Part shown: one piece after another, positions 39,141 to 52,399 of the stretch
Position numbering within the stretch: the first letter of the stretch is position 1
Layout: each line of letters starts with the position of its first letter
NCBI RefSeq assembly: GCF_021134715.1
Contig: NC_060021.1
Coordinates: 7,472,501 to 7,536,500, forward strand
DNA from: Daphnia pulex
Lineage: Eukaryota > Arthropoda > Branchiopoda > Diplostraca > Daphniidae
DNA: 64,000 nucleotides
Direction: 5' to 3'
Made by a program: the position numbers and the translations under genes
Notes under the pieces: model-generated
Told to the model about the DNA's origin: nothing
Database searches by the model: none
The model's input: only the letters and a program-made list of their open reading frames with translations

Positions 39141-40216
39141 TTATAGGCATCCTTCTTGCTGACAACAGTTTTTCAAATCGTTCTTTTTTTGCCATATGTC
39201 GTTAATCGTACTCTCTTCCGTATCAAGTTGTTGTTTTTTAACTCTTAGAATATTTTGTGAATCAAAGGCTCCCAAATACGCAAACGGAGTTTCACATCCT
39301 ACAGCTTGTGAATTTTTGGATGCCTCTATCATTTGTGCCGTTTCTTTTTGCCTTTTCATTTTGTTGAATTCATCTTTCATTAGAGTAATCTTCGCATTAT
39401 TGGCTTTGATTTTCTCAAGGAGCTCCTTCTTTTCCAAGTCTGAATTAGCAATATCTCGAGCATTCTTGTCTCGAATTTCGTTCAGCAATTTGCTTTTCTC
39501 ATTTACTAAGGCGATTCCATTTATCCTTTGCTCTTCCAGTTGTGCGATAAACTTAGCCTTTGTCTCTGTGAGGGTTTTTCGAAGCTGTTCCAATTTTTTA
39601 ACCCCTTTTTCAACCTCTTCTGCTGAAGATTTTTTTGAGGGTTCAAGTTCTCTATTTCTTAACAGATATTTTTCATATGCATCTTTTACATACTGCAACT
39701 TGATTTCTTCGTGTTTTGACAGAAGCTCTTCAATCTCGAGTTCAACTGCCGCTTTAAAATCGTTTTTTTTGCAGCCATCTGAAAATAATACGTCCACTTT
39801 ATCAGCAGGTTCATCCTTATTTTTAATTTGCCTGCGATGTCTCTCGTATTTAGCGCCTGGCTTTATCTCTACCGCCTTTTCCTCCATTTTTCTGGCTCCG
39901 CTCACACTGGGCTTTTTGTCAAACATTAAATAAAAAATCAGTTATAGTCAACAACCCAAAATTTAGAATTTCGCAAGGATGTTTGATACTATTTTAAATT
40001 TTCACAGTGATTAATATCAAACATCCTTCTAGTATTTTAAAATATACTAGTAGCTTTGATGGAAATCGTACAGGCTAGAGGTCAGAAAATGGAATCAAAA
40101 CTTACCGAGGGGTCTTTTCCGTGAAAGAAACTAAATAGCTTGCTAGTAGGTCCCATCATTACGGCAACCAAGATCACAATGGATACGGTAAGTTTCAGCC
40201 AATTATGTTTACTCAT
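39141..40216 (-). CDS. coiled-coil protein with N-terminal membrane anchor, copy 2 (unknown)
   Basis: Identical in every residue to the copy at 31401-32476. Exons 40216-40106 and 39911-39141, 293 residues in the two-exon model. Single hydrophobic helix near the N-terminus, long charged coiled coil, Cys-containing end NCCQQEGCL. Lies between SLC12A9 copy 2 (convergent) and the adenosine kinase gene (divergent). No function can be assigned from sequence alone. Confidence 0.58.
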
Positions 40217-42409
40217 ATTGCCCTGTGTTACGTTTTCTAAATTTAAGATGTTAACATATTGAAAATGATTCAATGCTTAGCTTTAATTTTTGTGATTAGG
40301 TACAGTACCTGACCGAATAGCAAAATGTGACCGTCGATGATGGCTTGAGGTAAGCAACTGAACCTAATATATTATTTTGGTAGATTTGAAACATTCAATT
40401 TGAAACATTCTCCAATAACCTCTGTATCGAGTTTAATGTAGCTTTAAAGGTTGAGATCGTGCCTTTTTTCCAATAGTGAAAAATATGGTATTGTATATCG
40501 CGATCGATATCACGAATTTCGTGCCCTTAATGCGGCCAGCTGCAGGTCGCCCTAATCCGTGTAGCATAACCAATCCGTGTATGGCGTCTCTTGAATAAGG
40601 TAAAGCCCCGTCGGCTTTACCGGGCTTTACGTTGTTACGTAGGCCTACTTAGGTATTAGCGTGATGCGTATTCCTCTTTTCAAATGACGTAACATGTGTC
40701 TTTGCTGAATTCTATACGTAGAATTTAATATGACTCGAAATATGCTGGGAATCTCTTTGTTTTGTCACCGAATTCTTCACGTCTTTTAGTCATTTTTTCA
40801 CGCCAGGCTCTACACACAATGCTATTGTATTGCATGCTATTTCAAGGTAATTTCTTACTAATTTACCTGTGATTTCACTTTCGAAACTCCATTCGGTCAG
40901 CAGAGACATGCGGCTTTGGTTTTTGAAGGTATTTCCAAATACCGCCGACATTAACTGATCGGGTGGCGCGAACACAAACCAAGATTGTTACGTAACCAGT
41001 TTTATAAAAATACGATAACTCGTATTTTTCTAGCTTGATAACAACTGTTTTTGTCTGAATTAAGGATACCTTAAAGGGTGACATGGGCGAAGATCGTGCT
41101 TATTCTATTGTTAAGGTTATAAATCTTTACCATTATTGGCAAAAAACAGCGTATTGCAGTTAAAGATTTGATCTTAGCTATTTATAATAGTATAATACCC
41201 ACGGGTACGGGTACTATAGCTCTGGTTTAATGATACCACCTTTGCTACTTGATTCCTTTTGTATCGTTCAATCTTGGTTATTGGACCGAGTTCGTGCTTA
41301 TTTCCCACAATGGTGTAAAATTGAACTGCATATTGCGATCAAGTGGCGAAATACGTACAACTTTTTTGTTTAGGTGAAACCATAGCTGCCTTGTCTTGGA
41401 TTCTACTGCGAAATATGAAATGTTACCCGAAACATTTCAGGATCAGAAATCTAAGCTGCGCAGCATTTTAAATAAAGTATGGCCAGTATGACCATAACTT
41501 AATTAAATAGATTTTATTATCTGAAAAAAATCTGTTAAGTAAAATTTACCTCACATCTTTAAAAAAAAATCAAGACATGTAAAAAAAAAAAAGAAAATTC
41601 ACGGAAACAAACTTTCGCGTTTCATCACTAGATGGAGGATTTGATTTGGTAAACAAAAAGTACTGCTGATGTGCTGAACTTGGAACATACTTGAAGGTGC
41701 ATGAAGGTGAAAGTGATAAGGTGTTTCACATGTGATTGTATTTTCCGTACTATCAAAGAGAAATCGTAAAGAATTCGTTTTTATTTCTAGTTCGGTTTAT
41801 ATTTAAGAAACGTGTAAAGAGTAAGTTAAGATAGACAGTTTGTTGTGTGTTTAAACTCTGAAATATTTGTAAACATTATTTCTTTAATATTGCTATTTGG
41901 TCTTAGAATTTTAATTTTGCACAAGGAATCTGCATTACAACATAAATGTTTAGTTATGTAAGGTGTGTTTCTAGCCAGGAGCCACACAAGTTTTGTGAGT
42001 TGGTAAATTTTACATGTGACTATCGGAGAGTGAATCAATATGACCTCTTTGGTTTGCCTTCAGTGTCAGCATGTGAGTAGGTTCTTAAATATTACCTCTC
42101 CCAAAATTTATAGATGATTTTTGAGAAAAACTTGTTAACTCATTGGTGAAATGTAGCCTTTAACAACAGAGTTAGCAGATTGCATAACCCTGTTTGCTAC
42201 AATATTCAATTGTGCAATGACAAAACTTCCTTTCACTGACCTATAAATGCTTTGAAGTTGTTTTCTGTTGTTTACACTCTGATGGGCTTTATTTGCACAT
42301 TGGTAAAATTTAAGTATACTGCATATATGCATATATGGTATAGTGATAAAACCAGTATTTATTTGTATGCCAGTTGTTTTAATCACTTTTCATTACAAAT
42401 GAAACAGAG
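40217..42409. other. non-coding region upstream of adenosine kinase
   Basis: Up to 42063 this repeats 32477-34323. It holds the hairpin copy (40599-40630), a donor GTAAGT at 41821, and, at the right edge of the unit, a pyrimidine-rich acceptor-like CTTTGGTTTGCCTTCAG. Just outside, TGTCAGCAT is followed by a donor-like GTGAGT at 42073, and GAAACAG at 42401-42407 precedes the adenosine kinase ATG. These look like 5'UTR splice sites of the kinase gene. Confidence 0.45.
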
Positions 42410-44308
42410 ATGCCAAGCGGATCAATTAACGGACATGGTCGGGATGAAGACAGCAGTGGACCTGTGGCAATTGTTGCCTTCGGCAACGCATTATTAGACA
42501 TGTCCATATCTGTCAAAGACGATTCTCTGGTAAATAAAGCTTTTTATACTTTATCCAAATACTAATTAAACCCATCGTTTGACGTAAATTACAATAGATA
42601 CACAAATACGGATTGCCCTGTGATGCTCAGATCGAGGTAACCAACGAACAACAAGGATTGTTCTCCGAAGTAATTCAAAAGTATGCCCTCAAGAGCGTTG
42701 CCATTGTAGTGCAATTTAATCAATTTCTTTGTTTTTGACCTGCAGTTACCCAGTTGAGTACGTGGCCGGCGGTAGCGCTCAAAACACGGTCCGAATCCTT
42801 AGCAGATTAATCAAAAACCAATGGCCGTCTTACGTGATAGGCAAAATCGCCCACGATCCGGCTGGCATCATCCTTCAAAAGTTATTAGCTCAGGATGGCG
42901 TAATAACTCGGTGAGTCTTACGTACTTTTTTAACAAAATCAAGCGAAAATATTTATTTTTAATCATCCATTAACCCTCCCAGAAAATAAATGTGTTTCTT
43001 TTTCCGACAATTCAGATACGTCTTCGACGAAAAGTTGCCGACGGGCTGTTGCGTGGCCATTGTCCGTCCTGGCGGCACGCGCTGTCTGGCCGCAAACATC
43101 GGCGCAGCCCGTGAGTTCAACAAGGAGAATTTCGTTGCCGACATGATGGACTTGATAGATCGGGCCCGAATTCTCTACGTCGAAGGATTCTTCGCTAGCC
43201 ACAGCCCGGACGTTGCCATGGCCGCGTTAAGCCGCGGCCATTCTCGAGAAGGTCTGGTCCGAGTCGTCAGCCTTTCAGCTCAATACATTTGCCTCCAGTC
43301 TCACAGTCTATTAAGGTACCCGGCTACTTTTTTTATGATATTTTATTTAAGAAAAGAGGAAAGAAGAAGAAGAAGAAGATGTAAATAAATCTCTTTTTTC
43401 CTCGCTATTGTGTTTGGGTTGGGTTGGTGTGCGAGGGCGATTCGACGGCCGCTAAACCTCGGCTAGGCCATCTTTCTTCATCAAATATGAAGAAAGATCT
43501 CGGCGGCCTCTATACAGCGGCTGCTCGTCCAGCTTCGTTAATTGAAACCCATCACTAATGGAAGCGCACTTGTGGTTTAGCTTTGTAGTTTAGTTACAAG
43601 TCCGGCTATAGCCTCCTTTTTTTGCCTTGCAGTTGGCTCCTAACTGCTATGGATCTTTTTTGGGGTTGCGTGCGCTCTCTTTAAATCATCATGCCGGGCT
43701 TACCATCTTGCATTATTTACTCTTCTCACGTATATATATATACATATATACCGTTGCCTATGCTGTGCTGCAGGCGGCTCCTATCCTACGCCAATCTTGT
43801 CGTTGGTAACGAAGACGAATTCCGTGCCTTGGCCGGCCGCGCTGGCCTCCTGCTTAGCTCCGAATGCGAATCCATAGCCTCCGTCGCCCGCAAAGTTGCC
43901 GCTTTGGACTATATCTCACCTGTGAATCAATTCAAGTCTTGTCGCCTTTCGGATTTTCAAGGTTTTTTCTCTTATCTTCTTATCTTTTTAAATTTGATCA
44001 ATGACGGGAATGTTGAATTCGCAGGGTCGACGGAGGCGTGGGATTGGTCGAAACTGAACGAGAGATTGGCCGTGGTGACTTGCGGCGCTTCGGGAGTGGT
44101 TTGCGCTACGCGGTCCGAGTCGTGGCTATTCCCGGCCGAGAAGCTTCAACCGCATCTGGTGAAGGACACGACAGGAGCCGGCGATGCTTTCCTGGCCGGT
44201 TTCTTTTCCCAGCTCCTCGTTGGCCGACCGCTGGACGTTTGCGTCGCCACGGGTCAGCAAACGGCCCGGATCGTCATCACTCAAACTGGTTGCCGCCTCC
44301 CCGTTTGA
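42410..44308 (+). CDS. ADK: adenosine kinase (PfkB family)
   Basis: Phosphorylates adenosine to AMP with ATP, keeping adenosine low and the methylation cycle running. Six exons: 42410-42529, 42598-42680, 42746-42910, 43016-43315, 43774-43961 and 44025-44308, 379 residues (animal enzymes about 345-362). Motifs: VAFGNALLDM near the N-terminus, EYVAGGSAQNTVR (substrate-binding glycines), KLPTGCCVAIV, YVEGFFASHSPDV, NLVVGNEDEFRALA, and DTTGAGDAFLAGFF at residues 333-346 with the catalytic Asp339. Most animals have DTNGAGDAF, so Thr for Asn is a mild change. The last intron (63 bases) is in frame without a stop, so its removal rests on homology and splice consensus. The ATG chosen gives MPSGSING; the upstream ATG at 42399 is out of frame. 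Confidence 0.9.
43470..43498 (+). ncRNA. perfect 12-bp hairpin in adenosine kinase intron (structure only)
   Basis: ATCTTTCTTCAT, loop CAAAT, ATGAAGAAAGAT. Pairing can extend over GGCC/GGCC-type flanks after a three-base bulge. It lies in the 458-base fourth intron... between exons ending 43315 and starting 43774. The stem is shorter than a normal animal pre-miRNA, so no RNA gene is claimed with confidence. Confidence 0.2.
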
Positions 44309-47300
44309 TCTCTTTTATCGAACAAGAAAAACAAAAAGACAATCGCACGACATTTTTCGACAGTATTATTATTACTATTATTATTATTTCGTTTTGTAAA
44401 TAGTTGGAAATGTGTTCCAAACAATTTAGGATGGAAGAGAAATAGATCTATTGATTACAGAGATTTCCGTCGTCGTCTCGGCCAATAGATGGTGATGGAT
44501 GGATCCCGTAGAATATTGAGAAGTCGGACGGCATCCATTCTCATAATATTGTCACTGCGCTACTTTTTTCTTATTTTATTTTATTTTTCTTTTGGGTCGA
44601 GAAATATCGACCTCCTTTTCCTTCTTCCTTCCTTCCGCTTTGCGCTCTTGGCAATCTTGAGGTCAGGCGGACCATTTTTCATTTGGGTTTTTTAATAATA
44701 TCAACACGCCAAATAGTCGGCATGTTATTTTCTTTTTCGCAACGCCCTTTAAGGTCCTTGTATAACTACCAGCGATCCTTCTTTCTTTTCGACATCAACT
44801 TTGAAGAGTCCGCGGCTCTCGGCGATGCAACTCTGCAATTGGGGCGTGGTCTTTGCGTGCCGATTTCCTCCTAGCGTTCATTCTTTTTATTTTTATTTTT
44901 TCATAGCGACGATGATGATGAGACCGGCAAACATTTTCCGCCTCCGCCGGGCCCTGTGTGTTGTTCATGTCCATCAAGAATGAAACACAAGGCCGACGTT
45001 ATGCGATATAACACACAAACTAATCCAACTTTCTCCGACCATGTCGAGTTCTCTCTCTCGACTTGAATAGGACAAGGCAGCTATTTTATACCATCCGCCA
45101 GTGAATATGCTAATAACTTTCCTTCACAATTAATCCGGCTCTCTCTCTCGATCCAAACGACGTCTACTACCCCCGCCATTTACGTCTCTCTTGTGTCGTC
45201 ATTAACAAGAATGAAAAGGCGCCCCCCATACGACGACGTTTCCGTCTCTTTTTCTTCTCCCCATCTCTTGAACTTTTGGGCGAGAGATAGACGAAGCTTC
45301 TTGTCTTTTTTAAGAATCTTGTCTTCATTAATATACATTTTCTGGTAGGAAAGAAAAGAGGTGGCTGTCGGGAAGGCACTGGTAAAATGTGTGTTACTTT
45401 TATATTTTGACTTTAGTCGACGCTCGTTTCGAAACGGATCCAATTAACCATAAAGTCAGCAGTCAGTTCTAATGTCTTTTCCTGTAGATATCTCTTAACT
45501 CTGCCTCGCGTTGGGCCTCGTTTCTCTCTCCTTGGCTCCGAGACGCGTCCAAGTCTCGCATTTGCCCGCATATAACAGAAAATAAAATAGGGTGTCTTCT
45601 TTCGGTTTTTTAGTTTTAGTTTTCCTCCTCCTTTTGGGTGCAAGTATATGTGTAGGCGGTGCCCCCCGTGGTCTTTTAAGAAATGGAGAATCGATGCTGA
45701 TGGAGACATTTCAGGAGGTCCAATGACGACCTGACCGGACAAGGGAGGAGCTATCAAAGGAGCCATCATCCTCGCACGAGACTTTATTTTTTGGTAGGGG
45801 GGGGCGAACTTAAAAGAAAAGAGGAAAAAATATAGTAAAACTAACATGTATACAGAGATGGACGTCGATTGGCCGGCAACACATCCCATTTCAAGACGGA
45901 ACTGCCAAAGTAAAGAAATAAGGGAAAAAAAGGGGTTCGATTTCCGGGCGGTGGAATTTGCTCCGTCCGGTTCTTAGAAGGAGGAAGCTAAAGAAGATTT
46001 GCTTGCCAACTCGCCTTTCGCCTGCAGCCATTTATGCCATTTATCCGCCCATAAATTGGTCCAATTCAATCAGAGACCCTGTCCCCCCCCCCCCCTTTGC
46101 TCACCCTTCATGTCTTGTTGCCTCCATCTCTTTTGAAAATCGGTTTGATCCGGAGCCAGAGAACAGTATAACATCCTCTAGCTCTGCTTTGCACACTGGA
46201 AGGAAGCCAATTCCGTCTGTTCTCTCTCTCTACTCCGCTCTACTCAAGATGAAGTTCAGGAAAGAGAAAAAGGTCTAGCGAGGGGTGGAAAAGTCTATAG
46301 CGAGACAAGTTCCGTTTCCTGATTTATACCGACGGACGGATAGGTGGAAATGGCCAATATTCCACCCTACTCGTCTTCTATCCTTTTCAATTAAAGACAC
46401 GGCTATAAGCTAGAATGGGAGGAGTCAGGTGAGCGTGCAACTTTAGTCTTCCCCAAACGCCATTCGATGGATCTTGTTTCTCTTTCTCTCTCACTCACCT
46501 TGTGTCTATTGCAGACGATTTTCCATATCGGACTCGTCTCCTATTGGTCGACCCCCAGCAGTCGGAAATGGGGAAATGTTTCAGTGCCGACTTGCAATCG
46601 AGTGATCCGGAATGTAACGCCCTTTCGATGTCCTTTCCAGTCACACACACAAGTTGAGCTCCTTCATTTCTCAACTGCAACTGTCCAACGTTAAATATAT
46701 TTATCAGGCAGATCTAGAACAACTTTTTTAGGGTATTGAATGGGCGTGGCTCTTTTTGGTATACGGGAATTGAGATGATAAATAAGTCAAAGCGAAATGT
46801 TTTTTAAATCGAGCCTATAGTACACATATTTAACGTGCATTTATATTGATATAGTTTGCCTTCATCGATCCCCGGGCCTTAACGACACGTTCAAAACAAA
46901 ACCAAATACAAGGGGACCGCCATAGGGGAATCTTGCTGGGGCCCCATTTCGGGGGCTCTCGTTTATTTTCACTAATACCTGTACACACATAACGTGTATA
47001 GACGCCGACGTCTCTCTCTATAGCCTCTCTCTCTCTTTAGTTTTGTTTTGAAACAACATCTGTTCTCTTCCTATTTCACTTTGAAAAACAAAACATCAGT
47101 TTTCATTAGAGAGCTGAGCTTCCATTTACGACGCACATAAGAAACTGACGTTTCAAACATCTTGTGCAAGTTTCATTTCAACTTGTTTTTTTCTTAAATT
47201 TTTACCTGCGTCAAGTGGGAGTCGTCTTGAATGATTTATCGGCCAATGGACGATGTTATTCGCGTTTATCTCGATTGATTTCCCGTTGGTGGTGGTGCTG

Positions 47301-50300
47301 GCAGCGTTGCTATTATGTGCATGAAATTTCGAAATTCCTCCCCTGTTATTATATATGTTTGAGATCGTCCCACTGGCCATTATAAATTGATTGGAGGCCA
47401 TGACTTTGGTGAAATTGTTTTGTTATTGGCAAACGATCGGAGCACGACCGTGAGTAGCAGACGGGAAAATCGGTTGGGGGAAGAATCTCTATGTCTCGGA
47501 CGGGAGGGTTAAAAGTCAACTAGCCGGAAAAATTATGTGCATATAGTGTACGTATAGTAGGTACCTATACTAGATAGATATAAAACAAGACGTGCAACTC
47601 ATGAAACATTCACCAGAGATAAATTGGTTTTGTGTCTTTTGGGGCTTGGGCTTGGTTCCGTCGACAGCAGCCGGAACGCGCTGGAATATCTAGTCGATAT
47701 GTTATACGACTACGACGACTACCCTAGAATTAAACCGCCCCTGACTATTCATGAAAATGGGGTGACTGGGGGTATTTAAGTACACGTACTTGTACTAGTA
47801 CTAGTATCCACATTGCAATAACAAGAAGAAGAAGAAGAAAAGGGCAGCAGCAGTCGAACGGAATTACGGATTCAAAGTTATAATGCTAGACCTTGTTTTT
47901 CCCGCTTGATATGATCGAGAGAGCTCTTGTGTGTGTGTGTGTTTGTTTATGGACTGCTGTTAGCATTTGTATGGTTGTTCTCTCACGTTATCTTGTTATC
48001 GTTTTCTTTTAGAGGCCAGTCATCATCATCATCCGTCTCTCCTTTCGTCTATATACGCGCGCTCGCTCGCGGTCCCAGTGCACCGGACGATGCTGGGCGC
48101 AGGCCTTTCCCTCTCTCTTGCTATAGTCGCTTGGTCCAGCCCCTTGGATGAAACGGAATAGAAGGCCGGGCTCGCTTCCATCCATCATTGTAATTACACA
48201 CGCACACATAGACACGCACAAAGACGGCGGGGGCCGGAGAGGCCTCATCGATATAATTGCGCTTCGCCTTTTTCTCTTTTTCTTTATACGAGCAACTCTT
48301 CTCATCATCTACTTACCTTTAAGGTAATAATGTTTTTAAGGATCGTATATTATAACGGGGAGGAAAAAAACAGAATGATTCGCGCGCCCATCATTTGCTC
48401 GTGGAATGTGTCGTATAACACAGTACCGAGCCCAACAAACTTGGCTCCGTCGTCCTATTCACGTCTTATTAGACATGATGTACACACACTGAGAGACTAG
48501 TAGCTAGCCATATAGACGTCAAGAGCTACTACATTTACAAGGATCCATTCAGGGTACACACACACACACAGACGGCAAATAGGCAGTGAATTCAATTCGA
48601 TTTGCACAAAAGCCATTGAAGAAAACGAGAGTGGATGAGGCTGACAGTTGAGCTCTATACGTAGAGAGAGTAGGATCCTAGCTCAAACATGTACACACAC
48701 ACACGGCGTATGTATATTATGTGTTTTTCCCTCTTTGGAGGGAACGACGAGGATCTCTTTGGGACCCGATATCGTCGTCGACAGGGACCTGTCTTCGTAG
48801 ATCTTGATCAAGGTTTATATAGAGCCAAAGAGTAGGCAGCAGCATATAGCAGCAACTAGGAGGCTGCTGTCAAGACCCATAGAACCCCCCCTAGTCCTGG
48901 ACGATCCTGCGAGCTCGGCTTCCCTTGGACTGCTGATGTTTCACATTCCGCCGGGATTCGACGCTCTTGTATGTTGCGTACCCCTGTATTATAGCTAGCT
49001 CTTTTCTGGGTGAAACTAGATCGTTGCCTGTTTTGGATTCTTTCTCTCTCTTCTTTCTTATTCGGAATGAAACTGTAGACATGCAGTTGCGCAGTCTACA
49101 CACAGAAAGTGCAAGAGTCCTTTTTCTCTCTCTCTTGGCTCCCGCGTTCGTCTAATCGAATGGTTCGCTGAGGAGAGAGCTGTGCTGTAATTCTATTCTC
49201 CCCTTTTTGGTTGTTTGCGGCATCAGATGAAATGATGATTTCATCAATTTGCTAATATCCGTAATTGCCTGCCTACCCCCCCTCTCTTGGCCTCCTTTTT
49301 ATATATAAGAGCGTCGAGTGAGCTCTCGGATTTCCTCGGTTGGCTATACAAGATCCTTCTTCTTCTTCTTCTTTTTTCGTCAAAAGCCGCGTTGGCTATA
49401 GTCGATCAAAGTTGACGTCGACTGACTGGAATCATTTACTATCCCATCAGGATTGAATTTTTTAAATGGATTAAAAGAGCAGCTGCTGCGATAGGACAGG
49501 ACGGATGAAATGGCGAAGACAAACTTACGTGAACCTTTCACAGTGTTCATTACTTTGAAATTTCCCAGAAAAAAGCGGAGGAAAATTCATAATAGATTTT
49601 CAAAATCCAAAGATAAATGAAAGAAGCTAAATAAAGGATAATTATATAGTATATTATACTTCTCCTGATATGGCCGAGCTGCAAAGGGACGAGGAGGAGC
49701 AGCAATGATGTTACTCTAAGCCTAAATAGATAATGGGCTAACGAAGAGAATTTATGTTATATATATATAAAAGGCAGTGAGCTATATAAATTTCATGAGG
49801 GGACCCCCTCCGCCATAAAATCTCGATAGCGTGATGCCGTTGCCGCTGGTCCTCTTTTTCTTATTTGATTTTATTTGAGATTCGTGCTTATAAGTTTTGT
49901 GCCCGATAGCGCCGGGGTGCTGGTGGTAGTAGTAGATCGATCGACTTTGAAAATTAATCTGTTGACTGAGAGACTTTTAGTGATGGGTTGGAGAAAAGAG
50001 AGAGGGAGAGAACAGCTCTATCTATATTTACTTGGGCGGCCATTTTGGGTCGGTGTTTTGGGGTGGCAGCAAACCCAGTCCAGCAGCAGCTCAGTCGCCT
50101 AGGCTGCTCCTCAAGAGCCCTCGCATCTATAAGAAATGTTGGCCTGCGTGATGTAATAGGACACTTGATTCGTGAGTGGATATTTATAAAGACCGCCCTT
50201 TTTCTCCAGACTATAAATTCCTTTCTTGTTATTTAAAAAGGGAGGGGAAGTAAAAAATAAAAATCCGCGACTGTCGTTTTTTCTTTTTCAAAAAATAAAC

Positions 50301-51480
50301 CCGACGCTTCGTCGATTTTCCTCCCCCCTCATCCATCCGGATAATATGATCAATATTATTGCATCAAAGAAGAGCGTTGAAAATCCTTCGGATTGGAGGA
50401 TAAGAGAGGCCGATGGAATCGAATCTCTTCTCCCATCCGCTTTTATTTTTTTATCCTTCCCGCTCCGTTGTCACGCCCAAACATTACCGAAAAGAAATCA
50501 AATCTAAACGATTTCGAACAAGATTTTTTTGCTTTTATTGGAGCGCTGCTTTATAGAGCTCTCGTTAAATTGATAGTTTCGGCGTCGATTATCGTAAAAA
50601 TTGGAAAAAAAAATAGGGACCGGGGTGAGGGGAAACAATTCAGGTTTATAACGTTTTCCATTAACCGCGCTCGAATCGTATATAATAAAATACGAGGCCG
50701 TTGCAATTTAAAACAATCTTTAAAACGCCAAAGTTTTCTATCGTTTAGTTAGTTGTTTCTTTTTTGGGGGGATTTTGATAGGGAAATTTGCATATAACGA
50801 GGGAGGACCCGCGCGTTCTTGGTGGGGTTAATGGGCTTGTAACACGAGTGGGATCGACCCGCTCACGCGCCACCAGAGGTCCACCAATCTTCGACCGCCA
50901 ATCTGTTTTCGTTTGAAGAACGCCGCACACAAGCAGCAGATGAAACCCCCCAAAAAATTCTAAAATTAGAATTTTGATTGAGTTGGGACACATTTTTCGG
51001 CCAGAAAAGTCAACTGCTTCCCGTGTCCAGACCGCGACCCCAATTCAGGTGTCGAAAGGTGTTAAATAAAACGATGAAATAGAGCGAGGAAAAACATAAA
51101 ATAAATATGGAATTCCATTAGTTTTTTTTAAAAAAAAAAAGCTTGCATTCGGATGCGTGGCTGGCCCCACAGCTGTTGGCCATTAATAACTATTATCGAA
51201 AGCGTGAGCTAGCTATATAGACCCTTCCTCCAGCTCGACTAATGAACTCGAATGGATTAGATAAGTCCCGGGCTATTATAATGTCGACCGTCACCGCTGT
51301 GGCATTTGTAAATAGAGTCGGAGGACTTTCAACCGCCGAGTATATACATCGCCATTTGCCTAAAATCATCTACTAATTTAAAAAGCTTTTTAATACATTT
51401 TTTTTCTCCTTTTTGAAACAAAATTTGAATTTATTGGTCATTTATTTTTTTCCCAAAATGAAAATTCGACAAACGCGCAT
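44309..51480. other. long gene-free region, part 1
   Basis: Adenosine kinase 3'UTR first, then about 7 kb with no coding frame that looks real. The sequence is dominated by TC/AG-rich tracts, CA/TG runs (47928-47944, 48555-48570, 48690-48705), GAA repeats (47823-47840), AT runs (49758-49770) and TACTAG-type words (47795-47815). Longer open frames here are homopolymer- and repeat-driven. No tRNA, rRNA or transposase seen. Confidence 0.55.
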
Positions 51481-52399
51481 GCGTTGACTAAATCTACCGC
51501 CAGATGGCGATGTCGGCGCTCAGTGCCATCTGCTGCCAGGTGAAGGCCGCCTCATGTAGTTGCCGGTTGAGTCCGCATTTGAACGTCAGTCGCTGTTTGT
51601 CCTTCGAGGAGATCAGTTGTCGCATAGAAGAAATCCCCCGCCGAACGAAACTTTTTTTTGGTTTCCTTTTTCAGTGTGTGTCCGACTTTAATCTCCCAAA
51701 CAACAATTTCCCAAGTTTGGTTTTCTCTCTCTCTTGGGCTCCCAGCAAATCGAAGAGAAATAACTGCAAAAAGAAGTTGCCAATCAAACTTTTTGAACGC
51801 CGACAGCAGCCATCATCGTCCAATTGGCCACCCACATTTCCAGTGTGTTGCAAAGTGACCCACCAGTGTTGAGCCGCGTGATTTCGGCACACAGAAACAA
51901 AAGAAGACAAAACAATCGAACCGAACTGGTTTGTTCGTCATTTTCTGGCTAGTTATTTAAAACAAAACAAGAAAACGGAAAAAACTTGTTGAATCACATG
52001 CCCGTTGTCCATTTTGTTGGCACATTTTCTAGTTTCTCTCTCAGCCTCGTGGTGATCTTTCTCTCCCTCCAAGTGGATTTTCACAGTGTCCCCCCTACCA
52101 CATCATTGAGAGAGTCCAAGGGTCGAGAAAAACGGCAGGTGGTTGGCGATAACACACACACACACAGAGAAACCCCCCTCCATTTTTTGGGGGTTTGTTT
52201 CGCCCCCAGGAATTTCAGTGAAAGATACACACACACACACTCAAAATAATAATACAAGTACGATGTGCTTTTATTATTTGTAATTTTTCAAAAGATATGC
52301 GTGTGTAGGTGTGTCGAGAAAGAAGAAAAAGTGTCTGTGTGTTTGTGTTTTTGTGTGCCTGGCGAGAAGAGAACGTGCATCAGTAGTGGACAACACGCG
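51481..52399 (+). promoter_or_regulatory. candidate promoter and 5'UTR exon of the gene starting at 57421
   Basis: Two CTCF-like cores in opposite orientation lie at 51497-51510 (+) and 51523-51536 (-), with TCAGT initiator-like words at 51519 and 51587. At 52378-52399 a TCAGT word is followed within 25 bases by a strong donor, CACGCG/GTAAGT. An acceptor (TTTTTCTTCTTGTAG, ending 57352) stands 68 bases before the start codon at 57421 and could join it. All from consensus only; several arrangements are possible. Confidence 0.25.

Larger units (their letters stand above)
34337..42063 (+). repeat. tandem duplication unit, copy 2 (7.73 kb)
   Basis: Direct repeat of 26667-34323. The first ~1.75 kb (34337-36083) carries scattered substitutions and indels of 1-67 bases against copy 1. 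From 36084 to 42063 I saw no difference on reading both copies. A real recent duplication with partial homogenisation and an assembly artefact from two haplotypes both fit. Confidence 0.95.

Noticed and set aside
42252-42497. Alternative adenosine kinase start in another frame
   Set aside because: That frame reads unrelated residues; the conserved VAFGNALLDM is only in the frame of the ATG at 42410.
45413-45889. 158-codon open frame, minus strand
   Set aside because: No start context, domain or splice support; basic low-complexity composition typical of chance frames in this TC-rich region.
45932-45950. B-box-like GGTTCGATTTCC as a possible tRNA
   Set aside because: No A box at the right distance and no pairing arms.
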